Shown here one piece after another: positions 1-9,669 of a stretch of DNA of 64,000 nt. How positions within the stretch are numbered: the stretch's first letter is position 1; every line of letters begins with the position of its first letter. Under the pieces are notes generated by a model. That model was not told the DNA's origin, ran no database searches, and worked only from the letters and a program-made list of their open reading frames with translations. Source of the DNA: Alistipes sp. (GTDB lineage Bacteria; Bacteroidota; Bacteroidia; Bacteroidales; Rikenellaceae); contig JAFYQI010000010.1 in assembly GCA_017547175.1 (NCBI GenBank), positions 1-64,000 on the forward strand. The letters run 5' to 3'. A program made the position numbers and the translations under genes.

Positions 1-851
1 AATGCCGGCATGTTTTTGGTGACGTTACGCGTAAAGGTCTGCTCGTTCGATGTGCTTTTGGTGCACACCTTTCCCTCGGTATCGGTAATTGTAACCGCAA
101 AACCCTTTTCGAAGGTGGTGGGCGGAACAACCAAATAGAAAGCGGTAGCATCCTCCTCGGTTTGGCCGATCTTAACGCCCGATCCGCAATCGAGGGTCAG
201 CACCTGCGTCGTACCCGATGCAGCCCACGTCAGCGTCGGTTCACCGCCATAGGTCGGGGTGATGATTGCAGCACCTGCCAACGGCTCGTCATTATTACCC
301 TGCAGGGTGATCTGCGCCACCGTAACGTCATCGCCATAGAGGTTGAGCTTGAGGTAGCCTCCTACATTCTTAAACTGCAAAAAGCGATCGTCCACCGACT
401 TGGTGACCGAGACCATTGTATTGGCGTTCAGGCCAAAAGATCCCTCGGCATAGTTTTGCGTGGCGGGCAACGTACACTTGAAATAACCCTCCGCCTCCAA
501 GATGGTCTTGGCAGCATGGGGATAGATGGCATAGTTCGCCGCCATCTTTTCAGCCGTATAGAATCCGTCGGTCGAGATTTGCTCGAAACTTCCCGCCGTA
601 GTACCCGTTGCGCCCACAAAGGCAAATTCGCGGTTGTAGTTCTCACCAAAGAAGATCGTGATGCGGTCGTCGTGGGTCCAACGCATCTTGCCCGTCTCGT
701 CGAGGTAGGTACGCGATTCGGCATCAGCGCCCTCGACCGAGGCATAAAAGATTGGGGTATCGCCGCCCATCGGGGTATTCAACTCTTCGATACCCGACTG
801 CGAGCAGGCCGACAAAAGGCCACAAAAGGCTAAAAAGAGCCACTTTTTCAT
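1..851 (-). CDS. Fimbrillin-like lipoprotein (3' end outside window)
   Basis: Open reading frame on the minus strand from ATG at 851 that runs off the left edge with about 283 codons visible. The N-terminus MKKWLFLAFCGLLSAC is a lipoprotein signal peptide with the lipobox cysteine at residue 16, so the product is probably exported and lipid-anchored. The next stretch (SRTYLDETGKMRW followed by DRITIFFG) has the look of Bacteroidetes fimbrillin/Mfa-like proteins, which build pili or sit on the surface. An in-frame ATG two codons upstream (857) is an alternative start. Family membership is by pattern recognition only; the C-terminal half is not available. Confidence 0.7.
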   Translation of the reverse strand, partial: MKKWLFLAFCGLLSACSQSGIEELNTPMGGDTPIFYASVEGADAESRTYLDETGKMRWTHDDRITIFFGENYNREFAFVGATGTTAGSFEQISTDGFYTAEKMAANYAIYPHAAKTILEAEGYFKCTLPATQNYAEGSFGLNANTMVSVTKSVDDRFLQFKNVGGYLKLNLYGDDVTVAQITLQGNNDEPLAGAAIITPTYGGEPTLTWAASGTTQVLTLDCGSGVKIGQTEEDATAFYLVVPPTTFEKGFAVTITDTEGKVCTKSTSNEQTFTRNVTKNMPA

Positions 852-966
852 GATCATGGAGGTTTTTCGATTTTTCAACCGCGTCGGGTACAATCGCACA
901 CCGATCGGCTACACAAAAAGAGGCCGTTCGGGCGTATTTAGCATACGCAAACAAGGCCATATAGGA

Positions 967-974
967 CAAAGGTA
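967..974 (-). promoter_or_regulatory. Candidate -7 box for the fimbrillin-like gene
   Basis: The minus strand reads TACCTTTG, matching the Bacteroidetes -7 consensus TAnnTTTG. It lies about 115 nt upstream of the ATG. No clear TTG was found 19-20 nt further upstream, so support is partial. Confidence 0.4.
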
Positions 975-1038
975 TCCATAAAATTTGACAATCGAAAAAA
1001 TCGCGGCCTGTTTTTTTCATTTTTCAGGTACTTTAGAC

Positions 1039-1046
1039 TATCTTTG
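1039..1046 (+). promoter_or_regulatory. Candidate -7 box for the SulP gene
   Basis: TATCTTTG matches TAnnTTTG and would give a leader of roughly 40 nt before the ATG at 1092. No clean -33 TTG is present; the upstream region is T-rich. Confidence 0.5.
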
Positions 1047-1091
1047 CGGCTTCAAAATCAGTTTTCTAAAAATTTTTAATTTCATCACGGT

Positions 1092-2786
1092 ATGAACTTA
1101 CGCAGTGCTATCGACTTCCAACCCAAACTTTTGAGTTGCCTGCGAACCTACAACAAAGAGACCTTGGCGCGCGACACCATGGCCGGCATTATCGTCGGTA
1201 TCGTCGCCATTCCGCTGGCTATCGCCTTCGGTATCGCCTCGGGCGTCGGCCCGACCGAGGGTCTGGTAACGGCCATCATCGCCGGTCTCCTGATCTCAAT
1301 CTTCGGCGGCTCGAAGGTGCAGATCGGCGGCCCCACGGGTGCCTTTATCGTCATCATCTACGGCATCATCCAGCAGTTCGGTCTGGGCGGCCTGGCCATC
1401 GCTACGATCATGGCCGGCATTATCCTGATCGTCATGGGATTGTGCAAGCTCGGCACGATCATTAAATTTATGCCCTACCCCATCATCATCGGCTTCACGG
1501 GCGGTATCGCCATCACGATCTTCTCAACCCAGATGAACGACCTGTTCGGCCTCGGAATCGCAAACGTGCCGGCAAACTTCATCGACAAGTGGATCTGCTA
1601 TTTCGAGCATATCGGCCAAATCAACTGGTGGGCCTTTGCGGTGGGTATTTTGAGCATCCTGATCATCTGCTATACCCCGAAAATCTCGAAGAAAATCCCC
1701 GGATCGTTGGCCGCCATTGTGCTGATGACGCTGCTGTGCTGGACACTGAAGCAGTTCGCCGGCGTGGATTCGATCAAGACGATCGGTGACCTGTACGAGC
1801 TCCCCTCGGGCCTGCCGTCGCTCACCATGCCCGATTTGAGCGCGCTGACCTCGTTCGAAAAGATTCAGCAGCTGCTCCCCGTAGCCTTTACAATTGCCAT
1901 GTTGGGCGCCATCGAATCGCTCCTTTCGGCCATGGTTGCCGATGGTGTGATCGGTGATCGCCACAACTCGAATACAGAGCTCATCGGTCAGGGTATAGCC
2001 AACGTTGTAACCCCCTTCTTCGGCGGTATTCCCGCCACGGGTGCCATTGCCCGCACGATGGCCAACATCAACAACGGCGGTCGCACGCCGATTGCCGGTG
2101 TGGTACACACGGTGGTCTTGTTGATGGTGCTGCTGTTCCTGGGTGGTTTGGTAGGTGCCATTCCGATGCCCTGCCTGGCCGGTGTGCTGATCATGGTGTC
2201 GTATAACATGAGCGGCTGGCGCACAATTCGTTCGATGTGCCGCCAAGAGAAGTCGAACGTGCTGGTGCTCTTTACGACGCTGCTGCTGACGGTGATCTTC
2301 GACCTGACCATCGCCATCGAGGTAGGTCTGGTAATGGCCATCGTACTGTTCATGAAGCGTATCATGGAAAACACGCACATCTCGGTACTGCACAACGAGT
2401 TGGAGGTACACCATGATGGTGAGCGCGACGAGCGTCTGACCATCCCGGCACATACGGAGGTCTTCGAGATCGACGGTCCCTTCTTCTTCGGCGTGGCCAC
2501 AAAATTCGAGGAGATGGCCCGCATGCACGACGCCGAGCCGATCCGCATTGTGCGTATGCGTAAGGTGTCGTTCATCGACGCTACGGGTCTGCACAACCTC
2601 GAGATCTTCATAGCGGCTTCGCTGAAGCAGGGTCAGCACATCATCCTCTCGGGTGTAAACGAGTCGGTCTATCGCGAGATCGAGCGCAGCGGTATTTTGG
2701 ACCAGGTAGGTAAAGAGAACGTACTGGACCACATCCACAAGGCTATCAAGCGCGCCGAGGAGCTCTCGAAAGAGTACGACAAGTAG
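1092..2786 (+). CDS. SulP family inorganic anion transporter with STAS domain
   Basis: 564-residue inner membrane protein. Residues ~1-430 are a run of hydrophobic helices with Gly/Pro-rich SulP-type segments (GGPTGAF, GGIPATGAIART). Residues ~450-560 form a cytoplasmic STAS domain containing the conserved stretch VSFIDATGLHNLE. Members of this family carry sulfate, bicarbonate, chloride or other anions; the substrate cannot be read from the sequence. The length is normal for bacterial SulP proteins with a C-terminal STAS domain. The gene stands alone, has its own -7 box at 1039 and ends in a strong terminator at 2808. Confidence 0.93.
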   Translation: MNLRSAIDFQPKLLSCLRTYNKETLARDTMAGIIVGIVAIPLAIAFGIASGVGPTEGLVTAIIAGLLISIFGGSKVQIGGPTGAFIVIIYGIIQQFGLGGLAIATIMAGIILIVMGLCKLGTIIKFMPYPIIIGFTGGIAITIFSTQMNDLFGLGIANVPANFIDKWICYFEHIGQINWWAFAVGILSILIICYTPKISKKIPGSLAAIVLMTLLCWTLKQFAGVDSIKTIGDLYELPSGLPSLTMPDLSALTSFEKIQQLLPVAFTIAMLGAIESLLSAMVADGVIGDRHNSNTELIGQGIANVVTPFFGGIPATGAIARTMANINNGGRTPIAGVVHTVVLLMVLLFLGGLVGAIPMPCLAGVLIMVSYNMSGWRTIRSMCRQEKSNVLVLFTTLLLTVIFDLTIAIEVGLVMAIVLFMKRIMENTHISVLHNELEVHHDGERDERLTIPAHTEVFEIDGPFFFGVATKFEEMARMHDAEPIRIVRMRKVSFIDATGLHNLEIFIAASLKQGQHIILSGVNESVYREIERSGILDQVGKENVLDHIHKAIKRAEELSKEYDK

Positions 2787-2807
2787 CCGTTTGCAAAATA
2801 ATTGATC

Positions 2808-2835
2808 GAGGGGAGATTGTTTTCTCCCCTCTTTT
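2808..2835 (+). terminator. Rho-independent terminator after the SulP gene
   Basis: Perfect 9-bp stem GAGGGGAGA/TCTCCCCTC (2808-2816 with 2823-2831) followed by TTTT. The TTG at 2817-2819 in its loop also fits as the -33 element of the uvrC promoter. Confidence 0.85.
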
Positions 2836-2846
2836 CATTATATTTG
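2817..2846 (+). promoter_or_regulatory. uvrC promoter (TTG, 19 nt, TATATTTG)
   Basis: TTG at 2817-2819 and TATATTTG at 2839-2846 are spaced by 19 nt as in Bacteroidetes sigma-ABfr promoters. The -7 box ends only 6 nt before the uvrC ATG, so the transcript may have almost no leader. Confidence 0.6.
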
Positions 2847-2852
2847 CGCAAT

Positions 2853-4667
2853 ATGAATACCGACAAACAAGCGCTTAAAGAACAGGTGGCCCTCTTGCCT
2901 CTAACACCCGGTGTCTATCAATTCGTAGACCGCATGGGTAAGATCATTTATGTCGGTAAAGCCAAAAGTCTACGCAAGCGCGTTTCATCCTACTTTGTCG
3001 AGAGCAAGGAGCACTCGGCCAAGGTGCGCGTATTGGTCAAGCAGATCGTCGAGATCCGCCACATTGTGGTCGACTCGGAGCAGGATGCCCTGTTGTTGGA
3101 AAACTCGCTCATCAAGAGCCTCCAACCTCGCTACAATATCCTTTTGAAAGACGACAAAACCTATCCCTGGATTGTCGTCAGACGTGAAAATTTCCCGCGC
3201 GTGCAATCCACTCGCCAGGTGGTGCGCGACGGATCGCAATACTACGGTCCTTATAGTTCGATCTCGATGCAACGCAGCGTGTTGGAGTTTATTCGTGAAG
3301 TAATTCCGCTACGCACCTGCAAACTCAATCTCGCGCCCCAAGCTATCGGGCGCGGCAAATACGGGGTCTGCCTCGAATACCACCTCGGCAACTGCAAAGG
3401 GCCCTGTGTCGGAGCTCAAAGTGAAGAGGAGTATGCCACCCAACTCGAGTTGGTGCATGCCATCCTCAAAGGCGATCTACGCCCCGTGCGTCTCTATCTT
3501 ACGACCGAGATGGAGCGTGCCGCCGCAGAACTGCGTTTCGAGCAGGCACAACGCTACAAACAACGGCTCGATGCGCTCGACAACTATGCCGGTCGCTCGG
3601 TCATCGTAAGCGCCAAGATTGGCGATGTGGACGTCTTCTCGCTCCTGGTCGATGACGATGTTGCCTTCTGCAACTTTGTCCGCATCCGCCACGGCTCGAT
3701 TGTGGGTGTTACCACCCTGCGTCTGACGACCGGTGTCGAAGGATCCGAAGCCGACATGCTGACCCTCGCCATCCAACACGCTGTCGAGACGCTGACCGAT
3801 GGAAAGTTGGCGCGCGAGGTCATCGTCCCCTTCCTCCCCTCGACGACCCTGCTCTTCGACGGGGTAACCTTCACCGTTCCGAAGCGGGGCGAGAAGCTCG
3901 AATTGTTGGAATTCTCCGAGAAAAGTGCCCGCATTTACCGCGCCGAACAGCTCAAAAACCTCGAGATCAAAAACCCCGAGCGCCACACCGAGCGACTGAT
4001 GGAGGCGATGCGCAAAGAGTTGCATCTGAAAGAGCAACCCCGTCATATCGAGTGTTTCGACAACTCGAATCTGCAAGGCAGCTACCCCGTAGCCTCGTGT
4101 GTCGTATTCCGCGACGGAAAGCCCTCGCGCAAAGAGTATCGCCACTTCAACATCAAGACCGTCGAGGGTCCCGACGACTTTGCCTCGATGCGCGAGATTG
4201 TCTATCGACGCTATTCGCGCCTGCTGGAGGAGGGGCAAGAGTTGCCCGATCTAATCATTGTCGATGGTGGCAAGGGTCAGCTCTCGAGCGCCTACGAGGT
4301 TTTATGCGCCTTGGGGATCGAAAACCGCGTACCGATTGTCGGCCTGGCCAAGCGCATCGAGGAGATCTTCTTCCCGGGCGATCCCGAGCCTTACTACCTC
4401 AGTCGCACGGGTGAGCCGCTGAAAGTTGTCTGCCACATCCGAGATGAGGCGCACCGCTTCGGCATCACGTTCCACCGCCAAAAGCGCAGCAAAGATTTTA
4501 TCCACAGCGAGTTAGAACACATAGAAGGCATCGGTACAAAAAGCATTCAGACCCTGTTGCAACACTTCCGCACGGTAGAGAAAGTGCGTACCGCTCCGTT
4601 GGAGGAGGTTGCCGGCATCGTCGGGCAGGCCAAAGCGCGCAAAATCAAAGCCTATTTCGAACAATAA
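2853..4667 (+). CDS. uvrC: UvrABC excinuclease subunit C
   Basis: 604 residues, cytoplasmic. UvrC makes both incisions around bulky DNA lesions in nucleotide excision repair. The order of domains is complete: GIY-YIG nuclease (GVYQF ~20, IIYVGKAK ~33), UVR motif for UvrB binding (~205-240), RNase H-like endonuclease (ECFDNSNLQG, then VDGGKGQL) and a C-terminal helix-hairpin-helix (LEHIEGIGTKS). The start is set at the ATG at 2853 rather than an upstream TTG at 2802, because the -7 box at 2839-2846 would place transcription initiation near 2853. menA follows after 20 bp, so the two are probably cotranscribed. Confidence 0.96.
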   Translation: MNTDKQALKEQVALLPLTPGVYQFVDRMGKIIYVGKAKSLRKRVSSYFVESKEHSAKVRVLVKQIVEIRHIVVDSEQDALLLENSLIKSLQPRYNILLKDDKTYPWIVVRRENFPRVQSTRQVVRDGSQYYGPYSSISMQRSVLEFIREVIPLRTCKLNLAPQAIGRGKYGVCLEYHLGNCKGPCVGAQSEEEYATQLELVHAILKGDLRPVRLYLTTEMERAAAELRFEQAQRYKQRLDALDNYAGRSVIVSAKIGDVDVFSLLVDDDVAFCNFVRIRHGSIVGVTTLRLTTGVEGSEADMLTLAIQHAVETLTDGKLAREVIVPFLPSTTLLFDGVTFTVPKRGEKLELLEFSEKSARIYRAEQLKNLEIKNPERHTERLMEAMRKELHLKEQPRHIECFDNSNLQGSYPVASCVVFRDGKPSRKEYRHFNIKTVEGPDDFASMREIVYRRYSRLLEEGQELPDLIIVDGGKGQLSSAYEVLCALGIENRVPIVGLAKRIEEIFFPGDPEPYYLSRTGEPLKVVCHIRDEAHRFGITFHRQKRSKDFIHSELEHIEGIGTKSIQTLLQHFRTVEKVRTAPLEEVAGIVGQAKARKIKAYFEQ

Positions 4668-4687
4668 ACAACTAAAAAATAAACCCT

Positions 4688-5590
4688 ATGCAACAAAAAC
4701 TTACCGTAAAAGAGTGGCTGATTGCCACACGTCCCTGGTCGTTTACCGCCTCGGCTCTCTCAGTCATCGTTGTTTTGGTCTATCTGGAGTGGCTGACCGG
4801 TGCCGTAAATTGGACTAACGGCATCCTCGCAGTTATCGGCATCATCCTCTTCCACGCAGCCGGCAACACCTGGAGCGACTATTTCGACTACCGTTCGGGC
4901 GTCGATACGGTTGAAGGCGCCATCAGCGTTGATACGATTAAGGGTGGATTATTCCGTCCTAAGCAGATTCGCAACCTGGCACTCGGACTGCTCATTCCGG
5001 CCCTCGCCATCGGTCTCTGGCTACTCTTCACCACGGGTTGGGGATTATTGTGGATCGGCCTGGCTGGTCTAGCCTGCACACTCGGTTACCCCCACTTAAA
5101 ATACCGCGCCCTGGGCGATTTGATCATCATCCTGGCCTACGGCCTGCTGCCGGCGCTCGGCTCGTCGTGGGTAGCTGTCGGTGAGCTGGATTGGCGCGTA
5201 CTGTGGGTGGCCTTCCCCGTAGCCCTGCTCGTGGACTCGATTCTTCATGCCAACAATACGCGCGACGCAAAGACCGACCACAAGGCCGGCATTCGCACCA
5301 TGGCCATGGGTATGGGTGTGCGTGCTGCGGTGGTGCTTTATGTGCTAGAGATGCTCATTCCGTTCCTCTGGGTGGTGGTGCTGATCCCCTTCGGTATCTT
5401 CCCGTGGCTCTCGTTGCTGGTGATCTTCGTGATGCGCATTGCTCTGCAGAATACCCGCATGATGCGCGAATTTAAGGATTCGGGCGATAGCCGTGTAATC
5501 GCCATGCTCGACCAACGTTCGGCCCAGACGCAGCTCTTCTTTGCCGTCACGCTCTCTATCTCGTTCATTATCGACATGTTGCTCCGATGA
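4688..5590 (+). CDS. menA: 1,4-dihydroxy-2-naphthoate polyprenyltransferase (UbiA family)
   Basis: 300-residue inner membrane prenyltransferase with about eight hydrophobic helices. Both Asp-rich motifs of the UbiA superfamily are visible: NTWSDYFDYRSGVD near residue 60 and NNTRDAKTDHKAG near residue 190, which bind the Mg2+-prenyl diphosphate. MenA joins a polyprenyl chain to dihydroxynaphthoate to make demethylmenaquinone, the quinone used by the nearby succinate dehydrogenase/fumarate reductase. The MenA assignment is inferred from family and from expected anaerobic menaquinone metabolism; another UbiA-type substrate is possible. Its end overlaps the next gene by 4 bp (ATGA), showing translational coupling. 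Confidence 0.82.
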   Translation: MQQKLTVKEWLIATRPWSFTASALSVIVVLVYLEWLTGAVNWTNGILAVIGIILFHAAGNTWSDYFDYRSGVDTVEGAISVDTIKGGLFRPKQIRNLALGLLIPALAIGLWLLFTTGWGLLWIGLAGLACTLGYPHLKYRALGDLIIILAYGLLPALGSSWVAVGELDWRVLWVAFPVALLVDSILHANNTRDAKTDHKAGIRTMAMGMGVRAAVVLYVLEMLIPFLWVVVLIPFGIFPWLSLLVIFVMRIALQNTRMMREFKDSGDSRVIAMLDQRSAQTQLFFAVTLSISFIIDMLLR

Positions 5591-6204
5591 AAAAACTCTA
5601 CTTTGCCCTGACCGTAGCGCTCATACTGTGGACACTGATGTTCTCACCGCTGACCGCCCCGCGCTTCGATTTCTGGCAAATAATGGCCGGCTCAGCACTG
5701 ATTCTCTGCGGATTAGCGACCCTCTTTGCCCCCGCCTGGTGGGATCGCCTGAAGTTTAACCTGCCGAACTTGATCTTCGGTGTGGTGGTGGCTGTCGCGC
5801 TGTGGGGCATCTTCTGGGTCGGTGACAAGGTTGCTTCGTGGATGTTCGATTTTGCCCGTCCGCAGGTGGATCTGATCTACGGCATCAAGGAGGGCACCTC
5901 GCCGTGGGTATTGTCGTTGCTCTTGCTGCTGCTGATCGGCCCTGCCGAGGAGTTGTTTTGGCGCGGCTACGTACAGGAGCGCATGAGCAAAAAGTGGGGC
6001 ATGGATCGCGGTTTCTGGATGGCTACAGCCTGCTACACCCTCGTACACATCCCCTCGTGCAACTTTATGCTCGTAATGGCCGCATTGGTGTGCGGTGCTG
6101 TCTGGGGTTTCCTCTACCGCTACATGCCGCAGTACTTTACCGGCATCGTGATTTCGCACGCCTTGTGGGATGCCGCAGTATTTATCTGGTTCCCAATCCT
6201 GTAA
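5587..6204 (+). CDS. CPBP family intramembrane metalloprotease
   Basis: 205-residue membrane protein of the CPBP (CAAX protease and bacteriocin-processing, 'Abi') family. The three conserved motifs are present: EEL..RGY with the paired glutamates and arginine near residue 125, a histidine in the HIPSCNF segment, and ISHALWD near the C-terminus. In bacteria such proteins are linked to peptide processing or bacteriocin self-immunity, but the substrate is unknown here. It begins inside the menA stop codon (ATGA overlap) and closes the uvrC-menA-CPBP operon; a hairpin at 6230 follows. Confidence 0.85.
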   Translation: MKKLYFALTVALILWTLMFSPLTAPRFDFWQIMAGSALILCGLATLFAPAWWDRLKFNLPNLIFGVVVAVALWGIFWVGDKVASWMFDFARPQVDLIYGIKEGTSPWVLSLLLLLLIGPAEELFWRGYVQERMSKKWGMDRGFWMATACYTLVHIPSCNFMLVMAALVCGAVWGFLYRYMPQYFTGIVISHALWDAAVFIWFPIL

Positions 6205-6229
6205 AGTCAGAATACAAAATATCCTACAA

Positions 6230-6266
6230 AAAGGGCTGCCCAACATGGTTGAGCAGCCCTTTGTTT
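6230..6266 (+). terminator. Hairpin between convergent genes
   Basis: Perfect 10-bp stem AAAGGGCTGC/GCAGCCCTTT (6230-6239 with 6253-6262). It lies between converging transcripts of the CPBP gene and the cyclo-ligase gene. The T-tract is short and interrupted on the plus strand; the A-run on the 5' side gives U residues on the minus strand, so it may serve both. Confidence 0.7.
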
Positions 6267-6297
6267 CAAGACATCGACTTTTTTTCGTTTCACATAA

Positions 6298-6834
6298 CTA
6301 CCCTGCAATCACCTCATCGAGTCGGATATCGTGTGGTTCGACAGGGAGTGCATCCACCAGCTGATGGCGGTAGCAAACGCCGATTGTCAGCGCATTAAAA
6401 TCACTCTGTGCGAGATATTTATCGTAATAGCCACGACCACGCCCCATCCGGTCGCCTACGGCAGTAAAAGCCACACCGGGAACTACCATCAATTCGATCT
6501 CCTCGGGGCGACACAGCACAGCCTCCGCGCCCGGTTCCTCGATGCCAAACGATCCCACGACCTGCGTGGCGGGGTCGTAGACAAAAAAGCGCATCCGCTC
6601 CCCCTCGACACGCGGCACCACGACCCGCTTACCCAGCTCCAGCCAACGACCGATCACCCCTGCAGTAGGCGGTTCGTCGGGCAAAGCACAATAACAGGCT
6701 ACAACACGAGCCTGTCGAAACGCCTCAAGCTCCTCCACATATCGAAAAATGATACCCGAAGCCTGCTGACGTGCTTCGTCGGCAAGCGCTCGATTGCGTT
6801 GGCGCATCTGTCGCCGAATCTCGTTTTTATCCAC
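6298..6834 (-). CDS. 5-formyltetrahydrofolate cyclo-ligase
   Basis: 178-residue cytoplasmic enzyme that converts 5-formyl-THF to 5,10-methenyl-THF with ATP. The signature GRGRGYYDKYL near residue 135 and the preceding VVPGVAFT are diagnostic of the family; the N-terminal KNEIRRQMRQR helix is also typical. Length is normal. The gene is divergent from sdhC; a minus-strand TATTTTTG at 6919-6926 is a possible -7 box but overlaps the sdh leader. Confidence 0.93.
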   Translation of the reverse strand: MDKNEIRRQMRQRNRALADEARQQASGIIFRYVEELEAFRQARVVACYCALPDEPPTAGVIGRWLELGKRVVVPRVEGERMRFFVYDPATQVVGSFGIEEPGAEAVLCRPEEIELMVVPGVAFTAVGDRMGRGRGYYDKYLAQSDFNALTIGVCYRHQLVDALPVEPHDIRLDEVIAG

Positions 6835-6864
6835 TTCTACACCTATTTTTAACGCCCAAAACTC

Positions 6865-6894
6865 TTGTTATTCCGCAAACAATGATTATCTTTG
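6865..6894 (+). promoter_or_regulatory. sdhCAB promoter (TTG, 19 nt, TATCTTTG)
   Basis: TTG at 6865-6867 and TATCTTTG at 6887-6894 with 19 nt between them match the Bacteroidetes promoter consensus. The predicted leader is about 43 nt and A-rich, as expected for well-translated genes in this phylum. Confidence 0.7.
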
Positions 6895-6942
6895 TAGGCG
6901 AAAATGCAAATTCATTCACAAAAATAACAAATTTTACACATT

Positions 6943-7647
6943 ATGAACTGTTTTCTGTACAATTCATCGGTAGGCAAGAAGCTGGTGATGAGTATTTCGG
7001 GTTGCGCCCTGGTGCTCTTCATTCTCTTCCACATGTCTATGAACTTGGCGGCCATCTTCTCGGCCGAGGCCTACAACATGATCTGCGAACTGCTCGGTGC
7101 TAACTGGTATGCCCTCGTGGGTACGGCCGGTTTGGCTGCGCTTGTCGTAGTTCACTTCGCCTATGCACTGTTGTTGACCATCAACAACTACCGTGCTCGC
7201 GGCAAGCAGCGCTATGCTGTTGAGACGAAGGAGCCGGGTGTATCGTGGGCTTCGAAGAACATGCTCGTTCTGGGCGTGATCGTACTGGGTGGTCTGCTGC
7301 TGCACCTCTCGCACTTCTGGGCCAAGATGCAGCTCGTTGAGATTCTCGGCGGCCATGAGTCGGAGGTTGGTGGTCAGATGATCGCCGCCACGGATGGTGC
7401 TGCCCTGATTCAGTACACCTTCTCGCAGTGGTACAACGTGGTACTCTACCTCGTATGGTTTGCCGCTCTCTGGTTCCACCTCACGCACGGCGTATGGTCG
7501 ATGTTCCAGACCGCAGGTTGGGCCAACGACACGTGGTATCCCCGCCTGAAGTGCATCGCACAGCTCGTTTCGACGATTATCTTCCTCGGTTTTGCCGCCG
7601 TTGTAGTGGTATTCTTCGTGAAGGCTAACTGCGGTTGCTGCTGCTAA
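6943..7647 (+). CDS. sdhC: Succinate dehydrogenase/fumarate reductase cytochrome b subunit
   Basis: 234-residue membrane anchor with about five transmembrane helices and several helix-embedded histidines (HMSMNLA, VHFAYA, LHLSHFW, FHLTHGVW) that can ligate two b hemes, as in the Bacteroidetes/epsilonproteobacterial type B enzyme with one membrane subunit. It passes electrons between menaquinol and the iron-sulfur subunit. In anaerobic Bacteroidales this complex mainly reduces fumarate to succinate, so frdC would be an equally fair name. It is first in a three-gene operon with sdhA and sdhB and has its own promoter. Confidence 0.94.
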   Translation: MNCFLYNSSVGKKLVMSISGCALVLFILFHMSMNLAAIFSAEAYNMICELLGANWYALVGTAGLAALVVVHFAYALLLTINNYRARGKQRYAVETKEPGVSWASKNMLVLGVIVLGGLLLHLSHFWAKMQLVEILGGHESEVGGQMIAATDGAALIQYTFSQWYNVVLYLVWFAALWFHLTHGVWSMFQTAGWANDTWYPRLKCIAQLVSTIIFLGFAAVVVVFFVKANCGCCC

Positions 7648-7684
7648 TTACCTACCATTCAAGAACAAATAAACACACACGAAT

Positions 7685-9631
7685 ATGGCTTTCAAATTAG
7701 ATGCTAAAATTCCTGCCGGCGCACTCGCCGACAAGTGGAGCAACCACAAGGCAGCGATTAAGGTCGTGAGCCCGGCCAACAAACGTAAGCTCGACATCAT
7801 CGTGATCGGTACCGGTCTGGGTGGTGGTGCTGCAGCTGCATCGCTCGGTGAGCTTGGTTACAACGTCAAGGTATTCTGCATTCAGGACTCGCCCCGTCGC
7901 GCTCACTCGATCGCGGCTCAGGGTGGTATCAACGCAGCCAAGAACTACCAGAACGACAACGACTCGGTATATCGCCTCTTCTACGACACGATCAAGGGTG
8001 GTGACTACCGCGCACGTGAGGCCAACGTATATCGTCTGGCCGAGGTTTCGAACCTGATCATCGACCAGTGCGTTGCTCAGGGTGTTCCTTTCGCTCGCGA
8101 GTACGGCGGTCTGCTGGCTAACCGTTCGTTCGGTGGTGCTCAGGTATCGCGTACCTTCTATGCTCGTGGTCAAACGGGTCAGCAGCTCCTGCTGGGTGCC
8201 TATGCAGCCCTGAACAAGGAGATCGCTGCCGGTACAGTAAAGAGCTATCCGCGTCACGAGATGCTCGACGTAGTTGTTGAGAACGGTGAGGCTAAGGGTA
8301 TCATCGCTCGTAACCTGGTAACGGGTGAGATCGAGCGTCACGGTGCACACGCCGTGGTAATCGCATCGGGTGGTTACGGTAACGTATTCTTCCTCTCGAC
8401 CAACGCCATGGGTTCGAACGGTTCGGCTGCCTTCCAGTGCTACCGCAAGGGCGCCGGTTTCGCCAACCCCTGCTTCACGCAGATTCACCCCACCTGTATC
8501 CCCGTACACGGTACGCAGCAGTCGAAGTTGACGCTGATGTCGGAGTCGCTGCGTAACGACGGTCGTATCTGGGTTCCGAAGAAGATTGAGGACGTGAAGG
8601 CCCTGCGTGCAGGCAAGATTAAGCCGTCGGATATCAAGGAGGAGGATCGTGACTACTATTTGGAGCGTCGCTACCCCGCATTCGGTAACCTCGTACCGCG
8701 CGACGTTGCTTCGCGTGCCGCTAAGGAGCGTTGCGATGCCGGTTTCGGTGTGAACGAGACGGGTCTGGCCGTATTCCTCGATTTCAAGACCGCTATCGAG
8801 CGTCTGGGTGAGGATATCATCAAGCAGCGTTATGGCAACCTCTTCGATATGTATGAGGAGATCACCGACGTAAGCCCCTACAAGGAGCCGATGCAGATCT
8901 TCCCCGCCGTACACTACACGATGGGTGGTATCTGGGTTGACTACAACCTGATGACCACGATCCCGGGTCTGTACGCAATCGGTGAGGCCAACTTCTCGGA
9001 CCACGGTGCTAACCGTCTGGGTGCTTCGGCTCTGATGCAGGGTCTGGCCGATGGTTACTTCGTACTTCCCTACACGATCGGCGACTACCTCTCGAAGAAG
9101 ATTCAGGCTCCGAAGGTAGATGTAAATACCCCCGCATTCGACGAGGCTGAGAAGGCCGTGAAGGATAAGATCGCGAAGCTGATGTCGATTAATGGTAAGC
9201 AGTCGGTAGATGATATCCACAAGAAGCTGGGTCACATCATGTGGGAGAACGTAGGTATGGCTCGTACGGAGCAATCGCTCAAGACCGCCATCACGGAGAT
9301 TCAGGCACTTCGCAAGGAGTTCTGGAAGGATGTTAAGGTGGTTGGTGATCCGATGTCGTTCAACGTGGAGCTGGAGAAGGCCCTGCGTCTGGCCGACTAC
9401 CTGGAGCTGGGTGAACTGATGGCTCGCGACGCTTTGAACCGTGCCGAGTCGTGCGGTGGTCACTTCCGCTCGGAGCACCAGACCGAGGAGGGTGAGGCTC
9501 TGCGCCACGACGAGGAGTTCGCCTACGCTGCCGTTTGGGAGTACAAGGGCATGGACCAAGAGCCCGAACTGACGAAGGAGATGCTCGACTACGAGTTCAC
9601 GCACCGTGCACAGCGTAACTACAAAGACTAA
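7685..9631 (+). CDS. sdhA: Succinate dehydrogenase/fumarate reductase flavoprotein subunit
   Basis: 648-residue catalytic subunit. Visible motifs: Rossmann GTGLGGG near residue 42, the covalent-FAD region HSIAAQGGI, the substrate-site histidines and arginine in [21 protein letters not shown] and [10 protein letters not shown]. It interconverts fumarate and succinate at the cytoplasmic face of the membrane. The length and the frdA-like [23 protein letters not shown] region fit the Bacteroidetes type. It lies 37 bp after sdhC and 38 bp before sdhB, and codon use is strongly biased to few codons, suggesting high expression. Confidence 0.96.
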   Translation: MAFKLDAKIPAGALADKWSNHKAAIKVVSPANKRKLDIIVIGTGLGGGAAAASLGELGYNVKVFCIQDSPRRAHSIAAQGGINAAKNYQNDNDSVYRLFYDTIKGGDYRAREANVYRLAEVSNLIIDQCVAQGVPFAREYGGLLANRSFGGAQVSRTFYARGQTGQQLLLGAYAALNKEIAAGTVKSYPRHEMLDVVVENGEAKGIIARNLVTGEIERHGAHAVVIASGGYGNVFFLSTNAMGSNGSAAFQCYRKGAGFANPCFTQIHPTCIPVHGTQQSKLTLMSESLRNDGRIWVPKKIEDVKALRAGKIKPSDIKEEDRDYYLERRYPAFGNLVPRDVASRAAKERCDAGFGVNETGLAVFLDFKTAIERLGEDIIKQRYGNLFDMYEEITDVSPYKEPMQIFPAVHYTMGGIWVDYNLMTTIPGLYAIGEANFSDHGANRLGASALMQGLADGYFVLPYTIGDYLSKKIQAPKVDVNTPAFDEAEKAVKDKIAKLMSINGKQSVDDIHKKLGHIMWENVGMARTEQSLKTAITEIQALRKEFWKDVKVVGDPMSFNVELEKALRLADYLELGELMARDALNRAESCGGHFRSEHQTEEGEALRHDEEFAYAAVWEYKGMDQEPELTKEMLDYEFTHRAQRNYKD

Positions 9632-9669
9632 TCACTTTTGACGTACAACACTTTAACAACACAGAAATT

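Noticed and set aside
7697..9604. 635-codon minus-strand frame opposite sdhA
   Set aside because: Antisense shadow of a highly expressed gene; no start signal or promoter on that strand.
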